Below are positions 7,680-17,256 of a DNA stretch of 64,000 nucleotides, piece after piece. A program made the translations under genes and the position numbers. The notes beneath the pieces were generated by a model, which saw only the letters and a program-made list of their open reading frames with translations, was not told the origin of the DNA and ran no database searches. Every line of letters begins with the position of its first letter. The first letter of the stretch is position 1. Source of the DNA: Eukaryota sp. TZLM1-RC (lineage: Eukaryota > Metamonada: BaSk clade); the NCBI GenBank assembly GCA_040285825.1, contig JAUPSS010000004.1:1840550-1904549 (forward strand). The letters are read 5' to 3'.

Positions 7680-10600
7680 ATGAATTGCTTGTTGCTTTGC
7701 CTTCTTGTTTTCTTATGTAGAACACTAGCCCAACCATCTCTCCACATAAGGACAACCTCTTCATTCAATTCATCTCCTGCTGCAGAAGCCTTGCATTTTT
7801 TCTGCAACAGCCCACAAGCATCATCATCACTATGTAAGAGCTTTGTTTCACATCTACCATTGTCTTCTCTTGAGCTTAATTCTAAGCTTTTGATCCAAAA
7901 AAATCTTTTACCTGGGAATCTTTCCACCTTGTATTCTCTTTCTTTACAAACTCGTAGCTTTTCTCCGGTAATTGCATCCAATTACCCTTCTTTCCTCAAC
8001 GACCAAACTGGCAGGTTCTGTGCCGTTATTCTCAATGAAGCTACTAGTGACGGGGTTTTTCCTTGTGGAGAGATTCCTGATCAACAATTCAATCTTTTTA
8101 TTGATCCTAATCACGAGGGATCAGTTAAATTTCTTTCGGAAGCCATCAAATCACCTTATTTAATCAAAATCATCCCTTTTGATTCCAATCAAAATGATTG
8201 TTTTGAACTTGTTGATTTTGGGGTTTCTTTAAATCTAAAATCATCTGAATATCAATCAAATGATTCAGTCAAGGAGGATTCAAACCTTCCTGACTGGGTC
8301 AATCAATCATCAGCAATCAGTGACGTGAAGTTTCCGATTGCAAATGAATTTGATGAGCAGCAACGGTCAAAAATTGCATGGAATTTGATTGACCATGCTT
8401 TGACTTCTAAAGACCCCCTTACCAACTTAACGAATACTGTAAATAATATGCCTCTTTATGTAAATGATCTCTATTCAGGTTCATCGACATTGGGACAAAA
8501 ATTTGGAACTGTCAATCTATCACCTGCTCTATTTGTCGATGGTGTTAAAGTTTCCGATTCACTTCAATCAATCTTTGGTATTTTGGACTCTTTATCTGAG
8601 CGTTTCAATCAAATACAATCAATCAAAACGATACTTTCCGATCACCCAGTTAGTTTCAATTTCCCTTCTTTTTCGTTCACTAAATTTCCACTAAAATCTG
8701 TTTATTGGCTAAATGATGCAAGGAAACTTTCTTCTTTTGGATACTCTGATGACGTCACCAGTCTTGCTAATTCTGACCTTTCACGTGGGAGGTTTGACCC
8801 TATTGCCCGAAATTTAATTTCAATTGTTTTTATCACTGATCCTTTGTCAGATCTTGCCTCATTGAGGTCTTTGTCAATTATTCCTCAGTTAATCAATTCT
8901 GGATTACCAATCAGAATCGGTTTGACTTTTCATCATAATTCTGACCTTGGTTTTGATCTTAATTCAAAGCTTTTGTCTCTAATACAATCAAAACCAGATA
9001 GAATTGGCATATTGGCTCAATTAGCCAATACGTTCAAAAAGGGGTCAAATATGTTTGAAAATGATAGAATTGTGCCCCAATTGGAAAGTTCTTTGTTTAG
9101 ACACTTTCCGGTCACCGAAGAGGTCAAAAAGATGGTCAAAAAGATGGATCAGACAGTCAAAAATAGAGGACTTTCTAGAAATTATTGTTTTGTTAATGGT
9201 AAGCTGCTTTCCTTGAATGAGGTCAATGTTGGTCAAGAAGTTTCCGAAGAAATTGAAAGACTTCGATCCCTTGTTGTTGAAAGACAGTTGACAAATGAAA
9301 ATCTTGAAACATTTCCGGTCAATTTTCACAGGAACTCCAATGTCTTTTCTTCTGTTTTTGAACCTTTAACCTTTGGAGTGTCCAATGATGATTGTCAAGT
9401 TTCCAAACTTGGATACAGTGATGATGTTGTTGATACAATCAATTTTGATTGGATTAGACCAGAAAATCCTCAACCAGTGCTAATTTCCAACACTTCTCTT
9501 TCTTTATCTTTGAAGTTTTTCTCTGGTGATATTTTTAATCCTTTTTTTGTAGGGCAAAACTTTGGAGATGTTCTTATTAGGTTCTTAATTAATTTCCATA
9601 ATGTAGATGAAGTGGAGACCGCTTTGGACCAAAATTTTGCAAAGTTGGACTCAATTTGGCAACTTGATCTTTACTCTGTGGAGGGCGAAATTTTCAATGA
9701 AATTTTCACTCTTTTTAATTTAACTCGAGATGATCTTTTTTCAAAATATTCGACCCAGCTTGTATCAAGTGCGTTTCAAGTTGATAATGGTGTTTTTCTT
9801 GCTGGGTACAAGTTTTCAAACTTGAGCTCTTCTGAAGCCATCACTGATCTCTTCTTTGATGCTTTGAAAAATTCGAAACTGGTCACCTCCAAAGTGTTGA
9901 ATACCAATCCCAACTTGACTTTCAAAGGTCAATGGAAGGCAAATGACCTTCCAATCAGCACTGATTTGTCATTTTTGACCCCCTTTTCTGACCTTTCTGT
10001 TATGATTGAAGGAAACTTTCCCATCAAGTTGACTGCTATTATTGACCCCCTGTCCACCAGTGGCAGGTCATTATTCAACGTTTTGAACTACCTGACGTCA
10101 TTTGACATTCCCTGTGATCTTTATTTGATCCCTTCTCCCCGCTACACCTTGTCACCACCAATATTTAGCTCGTTTTTCCAATATTCAACACCTTTTTCTC
10201 CAACTATTTCATTGAGTCTCCCAGAAAATTCGACTACTTTTGTAACAGTTGATGGAAATGACAATTGGGTAGTTCATGGAGTTGATTCTAATGTTGATTT
10301 AGACAATATTAAAACTAATAATTACTGTGATGTTTTTTATGGTGAATTCAAGCTCAATCAAATAGTGGTGCATGGTCACGTGTTTGATAACGTTGATTTT
10401 GAACCGTTTTCGGGACTTTTGTTGACTCTCACGTCATCCCTCACGTCATCAAAAGTCTATGATACTCTTTCAATGCACAATTTTGGCTATTTCCAATTAC
10501 AAGCTCCCAGTCCAGGGTTTTTTAACCTTTCCGTTCCTCCTGATTACGTCATTTCATCTTTCAATCAAATCAGTTTCCTTGACATTTCCAGTGATTCTTC

Positions 10601-11645
10601 AATCAAATCTTTAATGGGGGCCAATTCAGATTCAATTAGTGTTAATTTAGAGTTGAAGACATTTGCTCCAAAGCCGTTGTTTTTGACCGTCAATCAATCA
10701 CCTCACCAATCACTATCAACGAAGTCTAAATCAAAATTTTCCCAAATTTTGCAAAAGCCCTTTAAGAAATACCAAACTGATACCACAATCCATATTTTTT
10801 CACTTGCTTCGGGAAGATCTTATGAAAGAATGGTCTACATCATGGCAAGCTCAGTAGTGAAATATTCATCGTCACCGGTGAAATTTTGGCTACTTGGGAA
10901 TTATGTGTCACCAAAATTTCGTCAAGAGTTTGCTATTCTTGCTGAAAATTTGCGATTTGATTACGAATTGATTGATTACAAATGGCCAAGTTTTCTTTTC
11001 CCTCAATCAATTAAACATCGTGTAATGTGGGCTTACAAAATTCTTTTCCTTGATGTCTTGTTCCCTTCCAATGTTGAGAGGGTTTTATTTATGGATGCAG
11101 ATCAAGTAGCGAGAAGTGATGTCTCTACCATTTTCAACTCAGATCTGGGTGGGGAAGTGTTCGGAATGACCCCATTCTGTACAGACAAAGAGGAAATGCG
11201 AAATTTTGCTTTTTGGAGAAATCCCCAGGGCTGGTGGTTTCAGCATCTCAAGGGGAAGCCGTATTGTATCAGCGCTTTGTTTGTGGCGGATCTTAAACTA
11301 CTTCGTGAGCGGAAAGCTGGCGATATCATCAGAGCAACCTATCAAAGGCTAAGCCAAGACCCCAACAGTCTTTCTAATCTTGATCAAGATTTGCCGAACT
11401 TTCTTAATGGAGAAGGTAGCGTGGGTATCAAACCCTTGCCGCAAAACACCCTTTGGTGCGAGTCTTGGTGTCATGAAAACGGAAAAGAAAAGGCAAAGGT
11501 CATTGATTTGTGTAATAATCCAAAGTCGAAAGAAGATAAAGTCAATAGTGCCAAGAGAATTATTGATGAATGGAGCGACTTAGATCAATTTGCAAGTAAT
11601 TTGATTAATGGTTATGAAGGCGATTTTAATTCTGATGAATTATAA
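7680..11645 (+). CDS. UGGT: UDP-glucose:glycoprotein glucosyltransferase (ER folding sensor)
   Basis: A 1321-aa protein. It re-glucosylates misfolded N-glycoproteins in the ER lumen so that they re-enter the calnexin/calreticulin cycle. A hydrophobic signal peptide (MNCLLLCLLVFLCRTLA) is followed by about 1000 residues corresponding to the thioredoxin-like folding-sensor region. The catalytic GT24 domain spans about residues 1033-1300. It shows IHIFSLASGRSYERM, WAYKILFLDVLFP, the metal-binding DxD in MDADQ (D1139, D1141), the family block LSQDPNSLSNLDQDLPN and the WCESWC segment. The protein ends in SDEL, a plausible variant of the KDEL/HDEL ER-retention signal. No intron is needed. The ATG lies 4 bases after the shared upstream module. 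Together with the PNGase gene at 33.8 kb this supports a working glycoprotein quality-control system. Confidence 0.97.
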   Translation: MNCLLLCLLVFLCRTLAQPSLHIRTTSSFNSSPAAEALHFFCNSPQASSSLCKSFVSHLPLSSLELNSKLLIQKNLLPGNLSTLYSLSLQTRSFSPVIASNYPSFLNDQTGRFCAVILNEATSDGVFPCGEIPDQQFNLFIDPNHEGSVKFLSEAIKSPYLIKIIPFDSNQNDCFELVDFGVSLNLKSSEYQSNDSVKEDSNLPDWVNQSSAISDVKFPIANEFDEQQRSKIAWNLIDHALTSKDPLTNLTNTVNNMPLYVNDLYSGSSTLGQKFGTVNLSPALFVDGVKVSDSLQSIFGILDSLSERFNQIQSIKTILSDHPVSFNFPSFSFTKFPLKSVYWLNDARKLSSFGYSDDVTSLANSDLSRGRFDPIARNLISIVFITDPLSDLASLRSLSIIPQLINSGLPIRIGLTFHHNSDLGFDLNSKLLSLIQSKPDRIGILAQLANTFKKGSNMFENDRIVPQLESSLFRHFPVTEEVKKMVKKMDQTVKNRGLSRNYCFVNGKLLSLNEVNVGQEVSEEIERLRSLVVERQLTNENLETFPVNFHRNSNVFSSVFEPLTFGVSNDDCQVSKLGYSDDVVDTINFDWIRPENPQPVLISNTSLSLSLKFFSGDIFNPFFVGQNFGDVLIRFLINFHNVDEVETALDQNFAKLDSIWQLDLYSVEGEIFNEIFTLFNLTRDDLFSKYSTQLVSSAFQVDNGVFLAGYKFSNLSSSEAITDLFFDALKNSKLVTSKVLNTNPNLTFKGQWKANDLPISTDLSFLTPFSDLSVMIEGNFPIKLTAIIDPLSTSGRSLFNVLNYLTSFDIPCDLYLIPSPRYTLSPPIFSSFFQYSTPFSPTISLSLPENSTTFVTVDGNDNWVVHGVDSNVDLDNIKTNNYCDVFYGEFKLNQIVVHGHVFDNVDFEPFSGLLLTLTSSLTSSKVYDTLSMHNFGYFQLQAPSPGFFNLSVPPDYVISSFNQISFLDISSDSSIKSLMGANSDSISVNLELKTFAPKPLFLTVNQSPHQSLSTKSKSKFSQILQKPFKKYQTDTTIHIFSLASGRSYERMVYIMASSVVKYSSSPVKFWLLGNYVSPKFRQEFAILAENLRFDYELIDYKWPSFLFPQSIKHRVMWAYKILFLDVLFPSNVERVLFMDADQVARSDVSTIFNSDLGGEVFGMTPFCTDKEEMRNFAFWRNPQGWWFQHLKGKPYCISALFVADLKLLRERKAGDIIRATYQRLSQDPNSLSNLDQDLPNFLNGEGSVGIKPLPQNTLWCESWCHENGKEKAKVIDLCNNPKSKEDKVNSAKRIIDEWSDLDQFASNLINGYEGDFNSDEL

Positions 11646-11972
11646 CAAAATCAATGTTCTCTTTTTTTATCTTTTTGAAATAAATGTTTTAAGTTAAGTA
11701 TAGTTTTTTCAATAAGCCTTGGCAAGCAGCACATTTTTTTACTGGCAGATTTTTCATCATCCACACTAGATTTACTCAGAATTCTTCCTGCTTCCTTTGC
11801 TTAAAAAAAGAAGTGATTCATTGTAATCAACCACAGATTCAACATCAGTTGATACTCTATTTTAATTTTGGTCAAATAAATGTAAAAAGGGAGAGAAATA
11901 GACTTAATTTATTATAGTATTATTGAAATCTTCAAATCTCAAAGTGTTGTCTCATTCTATTCAGAATCGCCT
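11646..11972. other. intergenic, nothing recognised
   Basis: UGGT 3' flank with an AATAAATG-type signal near 11680 and AT-rich sequence. The minus-strand small gene ends at 11973. Confidence 0.4.
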
Positions 11973-12119
11973 TCATTTTCCTTCTTTGTCTTCCTTTGGA
12001 GGTCTTCCAGGGTGAGTTGTGGTTTCAGTAACGATTGTCCGTTTGACCCAAGTGCCGGGTTTCGGATGTTCTTCCTCAATTCTTGTGTCAATTTTCCGTT
12101 GTCCTTGACCTTTTGGCAT
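11973..12119 (-). CDS. 48-aa basic protein, AT-hook-like C-terminus
   Basis: A short ORF starting MPKGQGQRKIDTRIEEEH and containing PGTW, TIVTETTTH and PGRPPKEDKEGK at its end. It is related by eye to the 46-aa protein at 61734-61874: both begin MPK..GQ, have an ID step, then PGT, TI..T.T and a GRP-K C-terminus. The GRPPK/GRPKG core resembles the minor-groove-binding AT-hook, so DNA binding is possible but unproven. Conservation of two unlinked copies, in opposite orientations and with diverged codons, suggests real coding sequence or a shared mobile origin. Function unknown. Confidence 0.5.
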   Translation of the reverse strand: MPKGQGQRKIDTRIEEEHPKPGTWVKRTIVTETTTHPGRPPKEDKEGK

Positions 12120-12710
12120 GTTACGAAGTCAAATGGCGTATATTACGAACGTAGTCTGTGTTTTTCAACAGTGAAATGAAATCCTTTGATTTGTCCATTC
12201 AAAGTCTGTAAAACAAATGTTATTTACTAAAAAATTGTTGAGAAAACAACACAACTCTATAAGCGAATAATGTATTTTTAGAGTTGTAAGCAAATTTTGG
12301 GCTTCAATTTTATGATATTGAAAACTCTCTGTGTAATATTTTTGGTCCTTTTCTTAAGAATATTTGTTATGTCACAAAATGAAACATAATTTTCTAGAAA
12401 CAGGCCTAACTTCTCTTCTTCCAATAATAAACACATTTGTGTTTTACCAGAAAGAATGATCAAACTGGGTGTTGATGGTTTTTGAGCCTCAAATCGGTGG
12501 TTGCAGAATTTTAAACTTCGTCATAAGATAACACAAAACTTTGCCACTTAAATCACTAACCCCAAGAACTATAACTGGCCACAAAAGAATCGAAGGAACG
12601 ACTAAGTGTAGGACTCTTGGTCAATCAAGATGGTTCTTACAAGGGAAAGCCATACGTCATTGGCAAATATTTGAACCCATGGTGTTTTAAGAATCGTTAC
12701 GTGAAATTTT
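12120..12710. other. intergenic, nothing firm
   Basis: AT-rich. A minus-strand open frame of 61 codons (12278-12463) and a plus-strand stretch reading LLVNQDGSYKGKPYVIGKYL (about 12617-12690) exist, but neither has a start context or a recognisable motif. Confidence 0.3.
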
Positions 12711-12893
12711 TTAGAATGTCATTACTTCACGAAGACTAACGCCTGGATGACTGCAAATGTTTTCAAAAATTAATTAAACTTTAATTAAAAAACTGAATAC
12801 TTACCCCTTATCAAAGAACGGTCGTGGAATTCTTTTATTGAACAGTGCAAGTTCATTCAAAATACATCTTGCACTTAGCCTTTTGGGAGCCAT
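12711..12893 (-). CDS. possible spliced 42-aa ORF with 54-nt intron
   Basis: On the minus strand an ATG at 12893 opens a frame reading MAPKRLSARCILNEL and ending RPFFDKG. It is interrupted by GTAAGT at 12804. The sequence then runs AT-rich to TTTGCAG at 12751. Joining 12893..12805 to 12750..12711 continues in frame as HPGVSLREVMTF-stop. Both splice sites match spliceosomal consensus well and the intron would be 54 nt. The product is not recognised, and a 42-aa spliced ORF could arise by chance. Confidence 0.3.
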
Positions 12894-13564
12894 TTGACTG
12901 TATATTTTTTGCCGGAGAATACAACATCAAGACTACAACCACAGTAATTGCTGGAATCATAAAGCCATTTACGTTTTTTTGTTCATTTTATAGCAGATCA
13001 AAATAATTTATTAATAAATCATTAATCATTAATTATTAATTTGCGAAACAATACTAAGTTTGTAAAATCTGTAGTTGATCTAAAAGAGGTGGTGTATAAC
13101 ATACATGTATGCAAGGCCCCTAATGAAATCATTCAAACTTAGAAAAAATTAGTAATGAAACTGTTAGGAACTGCTGGAGACATGTAGGACTCGGTAGGAA
13201 CTGACTTTGCTTCTCTCAATGCAGAATTTTTTTGTGATATAGACGAAATCTATGACGAAAAGCCATTATTGTCATGTTTTTCCAACGGAATAATCAAAAG
13301 AAACCTTGTTTAAATTCCATCTGATTTTCAATACAGAAACTTTTAAACTTCTTACGTAGAGCTCGACTTCCTTATTTGTAGGACTCGGTATTGATGAAAA
13401 TCTGGTCAATGAACGTTTATGATAATGAAGAAGTTTTCATTGAGAACGTGGAAGAGGCAGGATTTCTGGATGTAGAGCTGTGTACAGTTGGTTTTTTTGA
13501 TATTTTGGCATTGTTGGAAATACTTTTTTATTCATCAACGAGTATGAAAACATAAAATACACAA
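12894..13564. other. intergenic, nothing recognised
   Basis: AT-rich sequence without a convincing ORF. A stretch near 13418-13490 reads NVYDNEEVFIENVEEAGFLD, which vaguely recalls the acidic C-terminus of the local retroelements. Confidence 0.3.
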
Positions 13565-14085
13565 TTAAAACTCCACATCCTCAAAACCTGCATCCCCTAC
13601 ATCAAAGCAATTAATTGCCAAAGATTCAGAAAATTTCCCAAAAGAAGACAGTGAATCAGAAATCAGTTTTACCATTCCCTTAAAAATAGAAAATACAATC
13701 CTGTTTTGCCAGTAAACACGATTGAAAATTCTTCCAATTCTTACCTTTACAACTACATCAAATCCTCAAGGAAAGCCATGGCAGCCTTACCTTTTGATCC
13801 GAGCAAAGTAAAAAACAAAGGGACATAAATTATATTGAGCATGAGAATTTTCATTAATCTAGGAAATCGGTTTCGCATATTTTGCAATCTAATAATTTTC
13901 GCCTGCAAAAAGAGGATTATTTACATCCGAGTTAATGAGATGTTCGTTAGAGGAATTACAAGGGTCAATAGACATGGCGTCTAAAATAGTAAAACTACCA
14001 TTTAAACCGGGAACAACTAGATCACCTCTTGTCAGACCCATAGAAGCTCTGTTGTAGCGTACTATTGCATTGTTTGCCAATAAAA
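13565..14085 (-). mobile_element. retroelement C-terminal fragment, chimeric
   Basis: Minus strand, read from about 14080: the block VRYNRASMGLTRGDLVVPG and FTILDAMSIDPCNSSNE matches the retroelement at 40.3-42.2 kb nearly exactly. After several stops and frameshifts the end reads WQNRIVFSIFKGMVKLISDS and finishes GFEDVEF-stop, which instead resembles the elements at 17.0 and 55.0 kb. The RGDL...D pattern followed downstream by a Lys resembles the restriction-like endonuclease region of some non-LTR retroelements; that is inference. No reverse-transcriptase part remains. Confidence 0.75.
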
Positions 14086-14109
14086 ATATTTTGGCTCAAA
14101 AATGCAGAA

Positions 14110-14193
14110 CAAAATCTTCCACATATCACAAACTTCAGTCCCTCAACATCAGTGTAAAAAGGACACTTCTTTCATTGTTATAGACAATATCTG
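14110..14193 (+). promoter_or_regulatory. shared upstream module, aspartic protease copy
   Basis: Same module as upstream of UGGT. The CAGTCCCTCAACATCAGTG block, AAAAAGGACACTT and TTTCATTGTTATAGACAAT are followed by the protease ATG within a few bases. The retroelement fragment ends about 25 bp upstream of it. Confidence 0.6.
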
Positions 14194-14195
14194 TA

Positions 14196-15671
14196 ATGAT
14201 GAACGACATCTTGTTTTTTACATGTATCTTGCTTGTAGTGTCTTATCTATTTCTACTTGTAGTCCCTATTGATGCATCCCGTTTCGTCTTAGCCTCATCA
14301 CCAGCTTATCGCGGATTGTACTTTTTCGAACTTGAATCATCAACATCTATTCCCCTTCATCTTCTCCTTGATTCTGGTTCTCCAAGTCTTCTTGTTGACT
14401 ATTCTGCTTATCCAATTCTATCCAATCTTACATCTGCTGTCCATCTAACACAACCTCATTGTCCAGTTGTCACTCAGCTTAGTTCTCCACGTCACCTTAA
14501 GCTGTCTGCGACTTCCTCCACCTCCAAGTGCCCCTTTTCTGTTCAGTTCCTCGACGGTCTGTCACACTCCGGTTTTCTTCTCAACTGCTCTTCTTTCCTT
14601 CCTGTGCCCTCTTCTCCTGATTTCTTCATCATTGGTCATCTTTCTTCAGATCTTCCTTTCTCTACTCCGCACGACTTTCATGGGGTCCTCGGTATTGGAC
14701 CACCAGCCTTGGACCCTTGTATGGGTCAACCTTGTCTTGGAACCCCAATATTGCCAATGTTATTCGAGGAAAGCGATCATAACTCCAATCAAAACTCAAT
14801 CGATGACGTGACCATTTCCTTTTGTTTTGGACTGTCTGGTGGTATAGTTTCCTTTGGTGACGTGGAATCTGATCTTGTTGGTTCCCCTTTTGAGTATGTT
14901 CCTCTATTGGATGATGTTGCTTTTGCCACACCAATCAATCAAATTATGATTGGTGAGGTGTCGTTTTTTAAATTTAGTAGCACTAGATTAGTAATTGACA
15001 CGGGTTCTAGGTCGCTTTTGCTTCCTTTATCTTTATTTTTGCAATTGAAACAGTGGTTTTTGGATTATTTCTCCCATTTGATTGGTATCTCTAAATCCAA
15101 ATCTCTATTTGATGGTTATTGTTTTGAAATTCATGAACGTCACTTGAGATCTTTTCCTCAGTTTAAGTTAGTCTTAACTCTTCAATCAGAATTAATTTTA
15201 AATTCAAAAGACTATCTGTTTAGCCAAATTACAAATGGCGTGCGAAGGTATTGTTTGGCGATCGAACCCTTTGATGGATCTTTTGACACTATAATCGCTG
15301 GTTCTCTGGTGCTCTCCCCATTTTACACTACTATTGACTTTGCTCGTAGTAGAGTGGCCTTTGCAATCAAAGCTGATGATAACTGTCTGATTTCGGAAGT
15401 TCCTGACTGTCCCAATGATTGTAGGGGTCGTGGAGAATGTTTTTACGGACAATGTCTTTGCACCAATGGCTGGGAGGGCGAGCAATGTGAATCCCTTAGA
15501 ACAAGCACAATTATGCAATTAGTTTTGTTTTTTTCCTTGTGTACTTTGGCTACCCTTTTCTTTATTTTATTAAAGAAAAATAGATACTCTCTTCCCAGAA
15601 GTGCAAGAATTCTTCAATTAGGTCAAGGTGAAACGATAAGGCCAGTCTTTCAACAACGCGTTTCTATTTAA
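14196..15671 (+). CDS. Membrane-anchored pepsin-family aspartic protease with EGF module
   Basis: A 491-aa protein with two adjacent Met codons at the start. A hydrophobic signal sequence (about residues 5-25) leads into a pepsin-type A1 protease. The first catalytic motif is LLLDSGSPSLL (D59; DSG instead of the commoner DTG, an accepted variant) and the second is VIDTGSRSLLL (D268). After the protease lobe an EGF-like module (CPNDCRGRGECFYGQCLC, then GWEGEQCE) precedes a transmembrane helix (MQLVLFFSLCTLATLFFILL) and a short basic cytoplasmic tail. The predicted topology is type I, on the cell surface or in an endolysosomal membrane. Three telomere-like AACCCT units start 3 bases after the stop. 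The upstream module is shared with UGGT and the ABHD13-like gene. Confidence 0.9.
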   Translation: MMNDILFFTCILLVVSYLFLLVVPIDASRFVLASSPAYRGLYFFELESSTSIPLHLLLDSGSPSLLVDYSAYPILSNLTSAVHLTQPHCPVVTQLSSPRHLKLSATSSTSKCPFSVQFLDGLSHSGFLLNCSSFLPVPSSPDFFIIGHLSSDLPFSTPHDFHGVLGIGPPALDPCMGQPCLGTPILPMLFEESDHNSNQNSIDDVTISFCFGLSGGIVSFGDVESDLVGSPFEYVPLLDDVAFATPINQIMIGEVSFFKFSSTRLVIDTGSRSLLLPLSLFLQLKQWFLDYFSHLIGISKSKSLFDGYCFEIHERHLRSFPQFKLVLTLQSELILNSKDYLFSQITNGVRRYCLAIEPFDGSFDTIIAGSLVLSPFYTTIDFARSRVAFAIKADDNCLISEVPDCPNDCRGRGECFYGQCLCTNGWEGEQCESLRTSTIMQLVLFFSLCTLATLFFILLKKNRYSLPRSARILQLGQGETIRPVFQQRVSI

Positions 15672-15673
15672 TC

Positions 15674-15691
15674 AACCCTAACCCTAACCCT
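15674..15691 (+). repeat. interstitial telomere-like repeat, (AACCCT)x3
   Basis: Three perfect AACCCT units lie directly after the aspartic-protease stop. This is the complement of TTAGGG, the telomere repeat of many eukaryotes. A second short tract (GGGTTAGGGTTAGG) lies at 36995-37008. Confidence 0.8.
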
Positions 15692-16839
15692 TAGTGTAAT
15701 CATTATTTAAGATGCTAAGTTTTTTATTCAATTCTATTTCCTATTGAAACAAATTAAAAAGTTTGATTTAAATAAGAAGTTTAATCATTAATACCTTTTT
15801 CGGCCACTAGTGCAACAATAAATTAACCTGGATTCACTTTGCTTTATCAATTTTCGGGTTTATTTTTGAGAAATGGTTTGTATTTTAGACTTATAGTAAT
15901 AAATGAATATTTGAATATCATCGGTGGCTCCCACGATGACTCGTAGCAAGCTTCACCTTAAAATACAATAAAATTCGTTAATTCACTTTACACTTTGGTT
16001 TAAAGAAAACTTGAATAAGAAGGCACATTTGAGAAAAGAACTGAAAGAGAACTCAATCCCATTTTCCTTCTTCATACATTGTGTCCCGAGAATATTTTTT
16101 AACCATTGGATTTCAAGACCGTTGTCGCTCCTGAGCAAACGTCAGTATGGCAAAGATAATTTTGAATTGTAAGATGAGAATACAGATGACAATGTGAAAA
16201 AAGTGACCAGATAGATTTGTATTGGAAAAACTCAAAGAGCTTGACGAGAGATGATGTTAGTGATTGCAATCTTAATTAAATCATTTAAATAATTGAGAAA
16301 TGATTAAAAACAACTGGACATAACTAGAAATTTGAAAACTAACAATCCTTCTAAAAGTTTCCAATCTCCAGATATGATCCAACTCTGAGAGCCCGACACA
16401 CTGTCAAACTGTGTTGTGTTCTATTTTTGTGATTCCATTAAAACTAATAACCAATATCTTCTGTTAGATTATATTATATTAAACTAAACTAAACTATTAG
16501 GTGAGGACAACTACTTCATAAAGAAGCACCTCACTACTTTAAACAAAGTGATAGGTGAATCGTGCATTATTACCTATCAAACTGTGGTAAGAGAAAAGGC
16601 AAGTAACACAATGGGATCTGTCCTTCCTGTATTTGCGAGTACTGTACTTAATGTGTGGATTCATTCTTTCATGATTAGGTCAATAAGATTAGTTTGATCT
16701 ATGAAGGAGAGAATGAATGTCAAAGATGTGATTTTTGAACGAATTGTGTATAGTGTTTTCAACCCTTGACCTTCTTTTCACCCTCCCTCGGTCAACCCAC
16801 TCATAATTCATTTTCGGTCAAAGTCGTACCGTTTCTCTG
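15692..16839. other. intergenic with one open stretch, unrecognised
   Basis: Mostly AT-rich and ORF-poor. Between about 16502 and 16700 the plus strand stays open and reads protein-like: EDNYFIKKHLTTLNKVIGES, then VVREKASNTMGSVLPVFAST, ending at TGA. It has no upstream ATG. It may be a decayed mobile-element segment or an exon remnant. Confidence 0.35.
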
Positions 16840-17256
16840 TAATGTGATCCTTGTAATTCCTCAAATGAAAGGCTTGTTAATTCTGAAATTCATTATCCTC
16901 TTTCAAATGCTGAAAATTTCAAAATCAAAAAATACAATGAACCTTTGTCCAATTTGGCCAGTTAACAGCATGCAAAATTCAATTTGTATTCATTTGTATT
17001 TTCCCTTTTTGGTTCACTTGCTCCAACGGCTATATTTTTTTGGAAGATTTTGAAATGATTGTAAAGAAAAGAACTAACAGAAATTTCAACAGATTGTTTT
17101 GGCAAAATAGAATTGTGTTTTCTATTTTTAAGGGGATGTTGAAGATGGTTTCTGATGGTCTGCTTTCTCTTGGATTTCACTATGAGAGAGTTGCATCTAG
17201 AGTTTTTGTTTTGGGAGAGATGGGTTATTTAGATATTGATTTATATGTTTTTGATT
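16840..17256 (+). mobile_element. retroelement C-terminal fragment (55-kb family)
   Basis: Plus strand, broken by a stop and a frameshift. Readable pieces: DPCNSSNERLVNSEIHYPLS, NAENFKIKKYNEPLS, FNLYSFVFSLFGSLAPTA, then FNRLFWQNRIVFSIFKGMLK and GEMGYLDIDL. These match the elements at 55-57.9 kb closely. It is fused without a gap to the 3' end of a different family at 17257. Confidence 0.8.

Noticed and set aside
9045-9329. Minus-strand ORFs within UGGT and similar opposite-strand frames in other long genes
   Set aside because: They overlap strongly supported coding sequence and have no motifs of their own.
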